From the NCBI GenBank assembly GCA_964559275.1, contig CAZLGC010000020.1, positions 1-17,492 of the forward strand: a stretch of 17,492 bases of DNA. Direction: 5' to 3'. Below are positions 1 to 6,114 of the stretch, piece after piece. The notes under the pieces were generated by a model, which had not been told where the DNA came from, ran no database searches, and saw nothing but the letters and a program-made list of their open reading frames with translations. Position numbers and translations under genes: made by a program. This stretch comes from CAZLGC01 sp964559275. Lineage in GTDB: Bacteria; Patescibacteriota; CALEFQ01. How positions within the stretch are numbered: the stretch's first letter is position 1; the number at the start of each line of letters is the position of its first letter.

Positions 1-55
1 GTCTTCTTTGGACATATGCAGTTATTATATAGTTAAAACGCTTTTGAAGCAAAAT

Positions 56-310
56 CTAGTCACTTAAGTCATTTTGGACTAGCCTGTTATGCCGGAATGC
101 TTGACCAGAACCATTTTTTAAATACTTTTCGAATCTTCTCGCACGAAGGCTACTAGGAAAAGCACAGAACCAAATCAATCTCACAGGCCTTAGTTTTCTA
201 GTAGAAAGGCAAAATCCTGATTTATGTTCAGAGATTCTTTGCTTCAGATTCGGAGTTGATCCAGTATATATGGAACCGCTACTTGTTTCCAACAGATAGA
301 CAAAATACAT
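56..310 (-). CDS. GIY-YIG domain protein (UPF0213/YhbQ-like, single domain)
   Basis: This is an 84-residue single-domain member of the GIY-YIG nuclease superfamily. The sequence shows the two core strands (VYLLE near residues 4-8 and IYTGS at 14-18 in place of canonical GIY/YIG), the helix with the expected catalytic Arg (LKQR, R25) followed by EH, and the conserved Glu in FEKYLK (E61) followed by a G-S-G stretch. This is the full length of the small stand-alone subfamily, so it is not a fragment of UvrC or a homing enzyme. The start is well supported: AAAGGAGG lies four bases before the ATG. Small GIY-YIG proteins are common in CPR genomes; their cellular role is poorly defined, and structure-specific DNA cleavage is inferred from the fold only. 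It reads away from the tRNA cluster on the same strand. Confidence 0.88.
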   Translation of the reverse strand: MYFVYLLETSSGSIYTGSTPNLKQRISEHKSGFCLSTRKLRPVRLIWFCAFPSSLRARRFEKYLKNGSGQAFRHNRLVQNDLSD

Positions 311-333
311 ATTTCCTCCTTTATGCTTAATTT

Positions 334-374
334 GTCACCCTACGCTCTTCACTTCGTTCAGAGCTACGGGTGAC
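334..374. repeat. Imperfect palindrome (REP-like hairpin)
   Basis: GTCACCC (334-340) pairs with GGGTGAC (368-374), and GCTCT (344-348) pairs with AGAGC (360-364), with three mismatched pairs between and a short loop. It lies just upstream of the GIY-YIG gene. No T-run follows on either strand, so it is not an obvious terminator. Confidence 0.6.
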
Positions 375-423
375 ACCCTTCGCTTGCTCTTAGCTGGGTT
401 CATACTATTATTTGTGGCTGGAA

Positions 424-464
424 GCCACCCGTAGCCCTGAGCGAAGCGAGGGGCGAAGGGTGGC
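424..464. repeat. REP-like hairpin abutting the 3' end of tRNA-Ser
   Basis: GCCACCC (424-430) pairs with GGGTGGC (458-464), with a weaker inner GCCCT/AGGGGC pairing. The right arm contains the CCA end and discriminator base of the minus-strand tRNA-Ser(UGA), so the tRNA tail could fold into this hairpin in the precursor. The segment GCGAAGGGTG (453-462) also has a perfect 10-base inverted partner at 374-383, linking it with the previous palindrome. There is no T-run. Confidence 0.55.
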
Positions 465-550
465 GGAGAGGGAGGGATTCGAACCCCCGGTGGCCCGAAG
501 GCCACAACAGTTTTCAAGACTGCCCCTTTCGACCACTCAGGCACCTCTCC
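461..550 (-). tRNA. tRNA-Ser(UGA), CCA encoded
   Basis: On the minus strand a full class II tRNA can be folded. The acceptor stem is GGAGAGG (from 550) with CCTCTCC (465-471), followed by discriminator G (464) and an encoded CCA (461-463). There is a D arm, an anticodon loop CTTGAAA giving anticodon UGA, a long variable arm (GTGGCC-TTC-GGGCCAC) typical of serine tRNAs, and a T arm with TTCGAAT in the loop. It should decode UCA and, with a modified wobble base, other UCN codons. The encoded CCA contrasts with tRNA-Ser(GCU) nearby, which has none. Confidence 0.95.
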
Positions 551-570
551 ATAATTATTATTTTGTTTTT

Positions 571-604
571 CCCGCCGGCGGGCGGGACCCCGCTAGCGGC
601 GGGG
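571..604. repeat. GC-rich compound palindrome
   Basis: Two adjoining palindromes lie here: a perfect 12-base one, CCCGCCGGCGGG (571-582), and one centred on CCGCTAGCGG (590-599) with further flanking C/G arms out to 604. It is far richer in GC than its A/T-rich left flank (551-570). It directly joins the truncated tRNA-Ser fragment at 605. The core CGCTAGCG recurs at 902-909, which suggests a REP-type interspersed element. Confidence 0.6.
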
Positions 605-640
605 CAAGACCAGTGCATTAGGCCACTCTGCCACCTCTCC
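605..640 (-). pseudogene. 5' half of a second tRNA-Ser(UGA), truncated in the anticodon
   Basis: Reading the minus strand from 640, the sequence begins GGAGAGG, the same acceptor strand as the intact tRNA-Ser(UGA). It continues through a serine-type D arm (GCAGAGTGG then AATGCA) and a 5' anticodon strand (CTGGT) into CTTG, the first four bases of the anticodon loop. It then stops being tRNA-like and becomes the GC-rich palindrome at 571-604. There is no 3' half before the next tRNA starts at 550, so it cannot make a tRNA. The D arm differs from that of the intact gene, so it derives from a distinct tRNA-Ser copy and not from a simple recent duplication. Confidence 0.75.
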
Positions 641-653
641 ATCTGCGCAATTT

Positions 654-738
654 CCAAGTACCAAACTACAAAATCCGAACTCAGGCGGGTAAATCTCGGA
701 AGCGCAGGTCTGTTTGGTATTTGTAATTTGGTAATTGG
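654..738. repeat. Inverted pair of period-7 repeat arms
   Basis: Arm 654-676 and arm 716-738 are reverse complements at about 19 of 23 positions and enclose a 39-base loop. Each arm is itself built of three 7-base units of the form CCAANNN/ACAAANN. It fills most of the gap between the tRNA-Ser fragment and tRNA-Ser(GCU). The rest of 641-764 shows no gene. Confidence 0.6.
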
Positions 739-764
739 TGCTTATTATGGCGGGGCGCAGTTTC

Positions 765-879
765 GTCCCAATTCCAGCGGTGGGTAGAGGATTCGAACCT
801 CTGTGAGACGATGAAGTCTCCGCAGTTTAGCAAACTGCTGCCTTAAGCCACTCGGCCAACCCACCGCTGGGATTAGGAC
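765..879. repeat. Inverted repeat extending the tRNA-Ser(GCU) acceptor stem
   Basis: Segments 765-785 and 859-879 are complementary over 21 positions. In the minus-strand RNA this gives 19 Watson-Crick pairs, one G-U pair and one C-A mismatch. Only the seven inner pairs are the normal acceptor stem; about 14 positions lie outside the mature tRNA, and discriminator G73 would pair with C-1. The precursor could therefore form an uninterrupted long helix. Confidence 0.75.
778..865 (-). tRNA. tRNA-Ser(GCU), no encoded CCA
   Basis: This is a minus-strand class II tRNA. The acceptor stem is GGTGGGT (865-859) with ACCCACC (779-785) and discriminator G at 778. It has a D arm, an anticodon loop TTGCTAA giving GCU, a long variable arm and a T arm with TTCGAAT. 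It decodes AGU/AGC. The bases after the discriminator are CTG, so CCA must be added by a nucleotidyltransferase. The acceptor stem is continued by a long inverted repeat on both sides (see the repeat at 765-879). Confidence 0.95.
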
Positions 880-887
880 TGCCTTTC

Positions 888-923
888 AGCTTCCGTCTCG
901 CCGCTAGCGACAAGACTGAAGCT
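888..923. repeat. Imperfect 36-bp palindrome centred on CGCTAGCG
   Basis: AGCTTC (888-893) pairs with GAAGCT (918-923), GTCT (895-898) pairs with AGAC (913-916), and the centre is CGCTAGCG (902-909), with single mismatches between. The core is shared with the palindrome at 590-599. No T-run follows. It sits upstream (minus sense) of tRNA-Ser(GCU). Confidence 0.6.
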
Positions 924-947
924 TCTATGTATATGTTCCTCTCTCCA

Positions 948-966
948 AAAAATGCTTTGCATTTTT
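948..966. terminator. Small A/T-flanked hairpin, possible weak bidirectional terminator
   Basis: AAAAATGC (948-955) pairs with GCATTTTT (959-966) around a three-base loop, giving a stem bordered by an A-run and a T-run. The stem has few GC pairs, so termination would be weak. It separates the minus-strand tRNA group from the plus-strand gene at 1110. The remainder of 924-1050 shows no gene. Confidence 0.35.
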
Positions 967-1051
967 CGACCCCCAAGGGTAACAAATGACAGATTTACTT
1001 CTTGGAGTATACTGGTTTTTTGATGAATAGTCAATCAAGGAGAGGGCTTTG

Positions 1052-1080
1052 TTGACACCAGTTTCAATAATTGCTATACT
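1052..1080 (+). promoter_or_regulatory. Sigma-70 type promoter of the DUF5680-like gene
   Basis: TTGACA (1052-1057) and TATACT (1075-1080) are separated by 17 bases, a near-perfect vegetative promoter. The expected transcription start near 1087 leaves a leader of about 23 bases with a strong ribosome binding site before the ATG at 1110. It is the most consensus-like promoter in the window. Confidence 0.8.
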
Positions 1081-1109
1081 AGGCTGTTTTCGTCAGAAAG
1101 GAGGGCGAT

Positions 1110-1601
1110 ATGCCAAACCTGAACGAAATCAGGGAGGTTTTCCAGCGCGCCATGCAAAGCGGCTGGGGCACCAATCCCGAGAAGTCGACAATTGTCGACC
1201 TGCCGGGCTCGAAGATGATCCTGTATCAGGAAGACTGGTACCGGGTCGTGGATTGCTGGTTCACCAATCCGTTTGGCGATCACAGCTGGGGATTCATCAT
1301 GATCTGGGAGCGGACCGGTGAGGTCTGGAACCCGGTTTGGGTGATGCAATTTGGCGGCTGGTATGTCGAGCGCGCCATTCCGGTGGTGAAGTCAGCTCTT
1401 ACCGATCTGCTAAAGAACAGACAGTTCTATGGCGGACGCGGCGCGCCGGCATACACCATGAACGGTATGCGTTACCGAAACCTCGTTCGGGAGAATCATT
1501 TCCATCGTTTCCGTGGTCGTGAAGAGGTCACCGATATCGGTACCGGAGAACTTCTCGGGTTCCACGAGTACTCGGGGATGGTACTCTTCGAAGTCGACTA
1601 G
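1110..1601 (+). CDS. DUF5680-like domain protein
   Basis: This is a 163-residue protein without a signal peptide or membrane segment, so probably cytoplasmic. The pattern of aromatic and glycine residues matches what I know of the DUF5680 family: an early 'Y..D..w' strand (EDWYRVVDCW, 41-50), a 'PVW.MQFGG' strand (about 75-83), a GGRG turn (108-111), and a C-terminal strand pair ending in FRGREEV...GELLGFHEYSGM (134-157). The function of that family is not established; some members are fused to DNA-binding domains, but none is seen here. The start is secure, with AAGGAGGG (1098-1105) ahead of the ATG. The gene is a monocistronic unit with its own promoter and terminator, and it looks richer in GC than its right-hand neighbour, which could mean transfer. 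The family call is from memory of the pattern and is moderately sure. Confidence 0.65.
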   Translation: MPNLNEIREVFQRAMQSGWGTNPEKSTIVDLPGSKMILYQEDWYRVVDCWFTNPFGDHSWGFIMIWERTGEVWNPVWVMQFGGWYVERAIPVVKSALTDLLKNRQFYGGRGAPAYTMNGMRYRNLVRENHFHRFRGREEVTDIGTGELLGFHEYSGMVLFEVD

Positions 1602-1617
1602 ATCGACCAGTGAGCAT

Positions 1618-1648
1618 AAGCTGCGGCCTACGGGCGGCAGCTTTTCAT
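1618..1648 (+). terminator. Rho-independent terminator after the DUF5680-like gene
   Basis: AAGCTGC (1618-1624) pairs with GCAGCTT (1637-1643), with further inner GCC/GGC pairing, and is followed by a T-rich tract. It lies 17 bases after the stop codon of the upstream gene. Confidence 0.75.
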
Positions 1649-1692
1649 TTTCCGTGCGCAATCACTACTGCTGTAATTTTTTAGGTTTTACT

Positions 1693-1788
1693 TTCCGCGG
1701 GCGTGAGATTGCTCGCGATATTGTCAGCGGCGAGTTGCTGGGTCTGCATGAGTACGGCGGCATGGCCATGGGGCGTTTGCCCCGGTAG
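1693..1788 (+). pseudogene. Decayed C-terminal remnant of a second DUF5680-like gene
   Basis: Translated in this frame, the stretch begins FRGRE, continues to DI..GELLG.HEY.GM and ends in a proper stop (1786-1788). Aligned to residues 134-160 of the upstream protein, 17 of 27 positions are identical. There is no start codon with a ribosome binding site, and the N-terminal three quarters of the domain are missing: upstream is the terminator of the intact gene. Many third-base differences show that the copy is not recent. It is followed by its own terminator, so a former tandem paralogue has lost its front part. Confidence 0.75.
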
Positions 1789-1805
1789 GCAGTTGCCAAT
1801 TGTAG

Positions 1806-1833
1806 CGACGGTGAGCTTCACCGTCGTTTTTTT
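1806..1833 (+). terminator. Strong rho-independent terminator
   Basis: CGACGGTGA (1806-1814) pairs perfectly with TCACCGTCG (1818-1826) around a three-base loop and is followed by seven T residues (1827-1833). It closes the remnant gene at 1693-1788 and would insulate the gene at 1858. Confidence 0.9.
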
Positions 1834-1859
1834 GTACTTTTATTTTGATAGTATATAAT
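1832..1859 (+). promoter_or_regulatory. Possible promoter overlapping the annotated start of the next gene
   Basis: TTGTAC (1832-1837) and a perfect TATAAT (1854-1859) are spaced by 16 bases. The TATAAT shares its last two bases with the ATG at 1858, so if it is used, transcription begins near 1866 and translation must start further in, most likely at the in-frame ATG at 1888. Confidence 0.5.
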
Positions 1860-2631
1860 GGAAGTAATAACTATTAATACCAAAAATATGGAAGGTGAAT
1901 CAAGAACGCCGGAACCTGTTGAGGCTAAAAAGGAAAGTAATTTTCCTAAGGTTGAGGAATGGGTGAGTTCCTTAGAGATTATGGATAAAGACGAAACAGA
2001 CGAGTTTTTTAAGCTGGTTGAACGACGAAGAACACGCCGGCTTACTGAACAAGAACAAAGGAAATTAAATGAAGGATATAGAAAAAGGCAAGCCCTGCAT
2101 ATTCGTAAAAACTTGCCTAGATATTTGCAGGAGTTGTCACCGGATGGAGAAAGTCTGACCATAGACCTGCTTTTGGGTAAGCCGGAGGGTGTCAAAAATC
2201 TCCCCAGCTACAAAGCGGGAATAGAAATTGCTAAATTTCATAAATCGCCAGAATTAGCAAAGCAAGTCCTGGCCGCTATTAAAGAGTGTAACCTTACGGT
2301 GTTGGCAGCAGCCCTGTCGGCGCTTCGATGTAAGAAAGGAGAGCCTTATTACAATACTCGCTTGATGGATGAGCGAGAGCGTTGGTTGCAGACCCAGAAA
2401 GAAGAGGAGTACGTATCGAAAGAAGTACAGGATCTCCTGGAGAAACATTATTACGAAACTCCTGTAGCCTGGACGCAAAATGACGAGGATGAATATTTGG
2501 CATACTTGGTAGATGATAAATACATCGAAGATTTGATAGATGAGCTTGAATCATTTGGTTCAAGCTTCAGGGGGCCCTTTCACGAGAATCGAACATGGGA
2601 AGGATTGATAGCGACTAATAACGAAGGGTAA
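1858..2631 (+). CDS. Hypothetical protein, charged and probably helical
   Basis: This is a 257-residue protein (247 if it starts at ATG 1888) that I do not recognise. No signal peptide, membrane segment, cysteine motif or nucleotide-binding motif is visible. It is rich in Glu, Lys and Arg with long predicted-helical stretches (for example around residues 40-95 and 165-200) and an acidic C-terminal part (about 205-240, many D/E with aromatic residues). There is no clear ribosome binding site before either candidate start. A TATAAT box overlapping the first ATG favours the start at 1888, or at least makes 1858 doubtful. The frame is open for the full length with ordinary codon use, so it is very likely a real gene. 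It converges on comF and has its own promoter candidate, so it appears to be a single-gene unit. Confidence 0.75.
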   Translation: MEVITINTKNMEGESRTPEPVEAKKESNFPKVEEWVSSLEIMDKDETDEFFKLVERRRTRRLTEQEQRKLNEGYRKRQALHIRKNLPRYLQELSPDGESLTIDLLLGKPEGVKNLPSYKAGIEIAKFHKSPELAKQVLAAIKECNLTVLAAALSALRCKKGEPYYNTRLMDERERWLQTQKEEEYVSKEVQDLLEKHYYETPVAWTQNDEDEYLAYLVDDKYIEDLIDELESFGSSFRGPFHENRTWEGLIATNNEG

Positions 2632-2657
2632 AAAAGGACCGGTCTTTGCCTTATTTT

Positions 2658-3320
2658 TCATTGGCCATGAGCAACGCAAACAGCTGTGATTATTTTCGCA
2701 CCGTATTTTTTTAGCACGCGTGCACATTCCCTAAGTGTACTGCCGGTCGTCAGCACATCGTCTACCAGGACGATGTTTTTGTTGGGAAGCGGTTTCCGAA
2801 GCTCAAAAGCATCTTTGAGGTTTTGCAATCGATCTTCCCGATCTAGCTTCATCTGCGGAGTCGTATGCTTTTTTCTGATTAAGACATCGTCTCGCATTTC
2901 CCAGTCCAGTCTATCTGCCAAAGCCTTGGCGATCAGATCCGACTGGTTGAAGCCGCGTTCCCGCTGGCGGCGTCTATGTAACGGGACTGGAATAATCAGA
3001 TTGTCATTTTCCAGTTTGCTGACAGCTGTGTTGTTTAGGATGACTTCCGCCAGCGGTTTGGCCAGATCCGCCACCGACTTGTATTTAAGCAGATGAACTG
3101 CTTTCTGAACAAGTTGGTTGTCGTAACCGGCGGCAACGATAATTTCATCAATTCCTTTGATTCTTATCTTTTCAAGTTCACTCCTCGGAAACCCGGGAAT
3201 TGATTGCAGGCATTTCCGGCAAATCCAAACGTCGCTCTTCCCACAGCCGAGACAGCTGATTGGGAACAGTAAATCGAAAACGAGCCGGAGGGCTCGTTTC
3301 CAAAAAAAATCTTTTTCCAT
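2658..3320 (-). CDS. comF: ComF family phosphoribosyltransferase-fold protein
   Basis: This 220-residue protein has the full ComF layout. A putative zinc-binding N-terminus comes first, with CLGC and CRKC (Cys 23, 26, 34, 37). The PVPLHRRRQRERGFNQS segment follows (about 111-127), then T-PQ-x-LDREDRLQN (about 154-167), and last the PRPP-binding loop in LVDDVLTTGSTL (about 185-196). In naturally competent bacteria ComF is cytoplasmic and acts in uptake or processing of single-stranded DNA after transport; its substrate is not known. The ATG at 3320 is preceded by GAGGAGGGG at a good distance. It lies 42 bases downstream of clpC on the same strand, so the two probably share a transcript. Its presence close to a T4P locus fits a DNA-uptake role, which is an inference. 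Confidence 0.93.
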   Translation of the reverse strand: MEKDFFWKRALRLVFDLLFPISCLGCGKSDVWICRKCLQSIPGFPRSELEKIRIKGIDEIIVAAGYDNQLVQKAVHLLKYKSVADLAKPLAEVILNNTAVSKLENDNLIIPVPLHRRRQRERGFNQSDLIAKALADRLDWEMRDDVLIRKKHTTPQMKLDREDRLQNLKDAFELRKPLPNKNIVLVDDVLTTGSTLRECARVLKKYGAKIITAVCVAHGQ

Positions 3321-3338
3321 ACCCCTCCTCAGTTAGTT

Positions 3339-3363
3339 GAAAATAGAATCAATCTCTATTTTC
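3339..3363. repeat. AT-rich hairpin in the clpC-comF spacer
   Basis: GAAAATAGA (3339-3347) and TCTATTTTC (3355-3363) are perfect inverted arms around a seven-base loop, touching the clpC stop codon. The 11-base string TAGAAAATAGA (minus strand, 3365-3355) also occurs at 16980-16990 in a period-7 repeat tract. The stem is almost all A-T, so it may be a weak attenuator or only a repeat remnant. Confidence 0.5.
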
Positions 3364-6002
3364 TATCTGTTAAGTTCAATTGTAATGGTTTCGCCTTTCT
3401 TGGCTAGCTTTACTTTTTCTTCTTTCTTCACGTGACCGGCCAGAATCTTCTCGGCGAGCATGTCTGCCACCAGTTCCTGTACCTTGCGGCGGATCGGGCG
3501 GGCGCCTCGTTTCGGGTCGAATCCAACCCGGGCTAGATGTGTGATGACAGCCGGGCTGGCTTTGATTTGGATATCATGTTCCTGCGACAAACGATCCTGA
3601 AGCTGCTTCAGCTGCAGATTGACGATCCGGCGCACAGCGGCTTTGGACAGAGGCTTGAAGATTAGAGTTTTGTCAATCCGGTTCAGAAGTTCCGGACGCA
3701 ACTGTTTTTCCAGGTCGCGGCGGACGTCTGATTCCAGCCGCTTGTAGTCCTCATTGCTGATATCTTTGCCTTGTTCTTCTTTCTGAAATCCGATTACAGC
3801 TGCATTGGTGAAGTCCTGGGTGCCGATATTGGAAGTCATGATGACAATCGTGTTTTTGAAGTTGACCTTGCGGCCTTTATTATCCGTAAGAACTCCGTCC
3901 TCGAGAATTTGCAGAAGTAAGTTGAAGACGTCGGGGTGAGCTTTTTCTATTTCGTCGAACAATACCACGGAGTAAGGCTTGCGGCGCACTTCTTCCGTCA
4001 GCTTGCCACCCTCTTCGTAGCCAACATAGCCGGCAGCGGCTCCGACCAACCTGGAAACATTGAATTTTTCCATGAACTCGGACATGTCGATCTTGATCAG
4101 AGCATCTTCGCTGCTGTAGACTTCGCGGGCGATAACTTTGGCTAACTCAGTTTTACCTACCCCAGTCGGTCCCAGGAATATGAAGGAACCAAGCGGGCGG
4201 CGCGGGTCGGAAACTCCGGCGCGGGAGCGCTTGATCGCCTGCGCGATCTCTCGGATGGCTTCTTCTTGCCCGATCACGGCCTTATTCAGAGTCTCTTCCA
4301 GTTTCAGAATCTGTCGCTTGTTTTCTTGTTCCAGCTCGGCCAGTGGAATCTTGGTCATATTATGAATGACTTTGGCGATGTCGTTAGCAGTCACTTTGCC
4401 TTGCATGCTGGCAGCTTGGCGTTTCTGCTGGGCGCGCAGCTTGGCCAATTTATCTTTGACGGCTTGCTCAGCCGAACGAATTGCGTAAGCAGACTTAAAA
4501 TCCTGGCGGGCGACAGCTTCTTGTTTGTCCTTGCTAATGTTCACCAGCTCATCTCGTAGCTTGGCAGCTTTCTTGTAATCATCGGAAGCCGGGATATCTA
4601 TTTTCAGATGGGAAGCGGCTTCGTCGATCAGATCTAAAGCTTTATCGGGCAGGAAGCGGTCAGGTAGATAACGTTCACTCAGGCGCACGGCCGCGTCAAT
4701 TGCCTCGGGGGTGATAGCGATGCGATGGAATGCTTCATAGTTCTTGCGCACACCTTCCAGGATATCACGGGTTTCATCAGCGCTTGACTCTTCCACCAGC
4801 ACAGCTTGGAAACGGCGCTCTAGTGCACTATCTTTCTCAATATGCTGGCGGTATTCATCTAGGGTAGTTGCTCCGACAACGCGGAATTCGCCGCGGGCCA
4901 GAGCTGGTTTGATGATATTGGCCGCGTCCATCGTGCCACCGCCGGCGGTGCCGGCACCAACCATAGTGTGAATCTCATCGATGAAAAGAATTACATCCGG
5001 GTCCTTGGACACTTCTTCAATGACCTGCTTGAGCCGGCCTTCGAACTCACCGCGGTAAACAGTCCCGGCCACCAGTAGCGGAAGATCCAAGGTGACTATC
5101 TTTTTTCCCTGTAGATATTGAGGAACTTCACCGGCCGCAATTCGCTTGGCCAGACCTTCGACAATGGCTGTCTTGCCAACTCCGGCTTCGCCGATCAGGA
5201 TAGGGTTATTTTTTGAACGCCGGCCCAGAATATTGATTATTCGCCTGATTTCGTTATCACGGCCAATGACCGGGTCGATTTTTTTTTGACTGTCTTTGGA
5301 GGTAAGATCTTTGCCGAAGGATTCCAGTAAGGATTTCTGCTCTCCCATTGCCTCTGCCGGAGGGGCTCCCATTGCCGGCGGGTTCATCGGGCTCATCATT
5401 TCGGGAGGTGGGGGAGTGTCATCAAGCTGACTTTCACTTCCGCTCATTTGTCCCAGCATATTGAAGACATCGGTAAGCGACGGGAACTTAGCCGTGCTCT
5501 TGAAGACATTTGTCAGTTGCTGGCGTAGTTGATCGATATTGACATCAGCTTTTTTGAGGAGGCGCAGAGCGCGTGAGTCTTTGACATTCAGAATACCGTA
5601 CAACAGATGTTCAGTGCCGACATATTTGTGTTTGAATTTATAGGCTAACTGTACAGAGACTTCAATAGCTTTCTTGGCCTCTTCGGAAAGTCGCTCAACG
5701 TCAATTTCCTTGGGCCGGGTGGCGACACCGCCTTTACCTTTTTTCATTGGCGAGTCGGGCCTGTCCAACTTGGGTTTGGTTCCTAGTATATTTTCGATCC
5801 GGCCGGGGGTAACTTTATGACCCTGCAGAACTTCACGGGCAATAGCGCCTTCTTCCTTGGACATTGCCAACAGCAGGTGACCGGAATCCACAAACCGATC
5901 TCCGTTCTTATCGGCAATAGCTTGAGCTCGCAGCAGCGAGTTTTTCAGGCGGGCGGAAAACTTGTCCAGAATTGGTGAGTCTTTTTTCTTTTTGTTAGCC
6001 AT
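3363..6002 (-). CDS. clpC: ATP-dependent Clp protease ATP-binding subunit ClpC
   Basis: This is an 879-residue Hsp100/Clp AAA+ unfoldase. In order it shows a Clp N domain with two repeats (about 13-170), a Pro/Met-rich linker (about 195-220), and AAA module 1 with Walker A GEAGVGKT (271-278) and Walker B VILFIDE (337-343). A middle segment with a UVR-like motif ([11 protein letters not shown], about 476-486) follows, then AAA module 2 with Walker A GPTGVGKT (611-618) and Walker B VVLFDE (679-684), and a Clp C-terminal domain. The short middle domain excludes ClpB. An IGF tripeptide (737-739) lies where ClpP-docking loops are found, so a ClpP partner is expected, although clpP is not in this window. 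The ATG at 6002 (MANKKKK) is preferred over an upstream in-frame TTG at 6029. No ribosome binding site is seen; a TATACC box lies so close that a leaderless message is possible. It is divergent from recX. Confidence 0.96.
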   Translation of the reverse strand: MANKKKKDSPILDKFSARLKNSLLRAQAIADKNGDRFVDSGHLLLAMSKEEGAIAREVLQGHKVTPGRIENILGTKPKLDRPDSPMKKGKGGVATRPKEIDVERLSEEAKKAIEVSVQLAYKFKHKYVGTEHLLYGILNVKDSRALRLLKKADVNIDQLRQQLTNVFKSTAKFPSLTDVFNMLGQMSGSESQLDDTPPPPEMMSPMNPPAMGAPPAEAMGEQKSLLESFGKDLTSKDSQKKIDPVIGRDNEIRRIINILGRRSKNNPILIGEAGVGKTAIVEGLAKRIAAGEVPQYLQGKKIVTLDLPLLVAGTVYRGEFEGRLKQVIEEVSKDPDVILFIDEIHTMVGAGTAGGGTMDAANIIKPALARGEFRVVGATTLDEYRQHIEKDSALERRFQAVLVEESSADETRDILEGVRKNYEAFHRIAITPEAIDAAVRLSERYLPDRFLPDKALDLIDEAASHLKIDIPASDDYKKAAKLRDELVNISKDKQEAVARQDFKSAYAIRSAEQAVKDKLAKLRAQQKRQAASMQGKVTANDIAKVIHNMTKIPLAELEQENKRQILKLEETLNKAVIGQEEAIREIAQAIKRSRAGVSDPRRPLGSFIFLGPTGVGKTELAKVIAREVYSSEDALIKIDMSEFMEKFNVSRLVGAAAGYVGYEEGGKLTEEVRRKPYSVVLFDEIEKAHPDVFNLLLQILEDGVLTDNKGRKVNFKNTIVIMTSNIGTQDFTNAAVIGFQKEEQGKDISNEDYKRLESDVRRDLEKQLRPELLNRIDKTLIFKPLSKAAVRRIVNLQLKQLQDRLSQEHDIQIKASPAVITHLARVGFDPKRGARPIRRKVQELVADMLAEKILAGHVKKEEKVKLAKKGETITIELNR

Positions 6003-6057
6003 ATTTGGTATAAATAATGTTTTAATCAAAAAACTAACCAGACCCTGAATTTTCTCT

Positions 6058-6086
6058 TAGACAAGGTCTCTTCTGTAATGTAGTAT
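6058..6086 (+). promoter_or_regulatory. Candidate promoter of recX
   Basis: TAGACA (6058-6063) and TAGTAT (6081-6086) are separated by 17 bases in the clpC-recX divergent spacer. The predicted start near 6093 gives a leader of about 22 bases before the recX ATG. AAAGGAGG at 6087-6094 would then sit at the transcript start and not act as the ribosome binding site. Confidence 0.45.
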
Positions 6087-6114
6087 AAAGGAGGATTAAC
6101 TCCGAGGCAAGTTT

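Noticed and set aside
1..36. Possible plus-strand gene end (VFFGHMQLLYS then TAA)
   Set aside because: Eleven codons at the edge are too few to support a call.
335..544. Open frames on both strands across the tRNA-Ser(UGA) region
   Set aside because: They run through a tRNA and GC-rich palindromes and their translations show no family pattern.
551..640. Intron-split tRNA-Ser with exon 1 at 605-640
   Set aside because: No matching 3' exon follows on the minus strand before the next complete tRNA begins, and no group I intron features are seen.
1513..1788. Complete 91-residue gene
   Set aside because: Its first part runs through the end of the upstream gene out of frame and through a terminator; only 1693-1788 has homology, as a remnant.
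2632..2657. Bidirectional terminator between the converging genes (palindrome near 2633-2647)
   Set aside because: The palindrome around GACCGGTC allows only about a five-pair stem with one wobble, and no clean T-run follows directly; not strong enough to call.
6003..6029. Extended ClpC N-terminus from TTG 6029
   Set aside because: The family begins close to the MANKKKK start, the extra residues match nothing, and no ribosome binding site precedes it.
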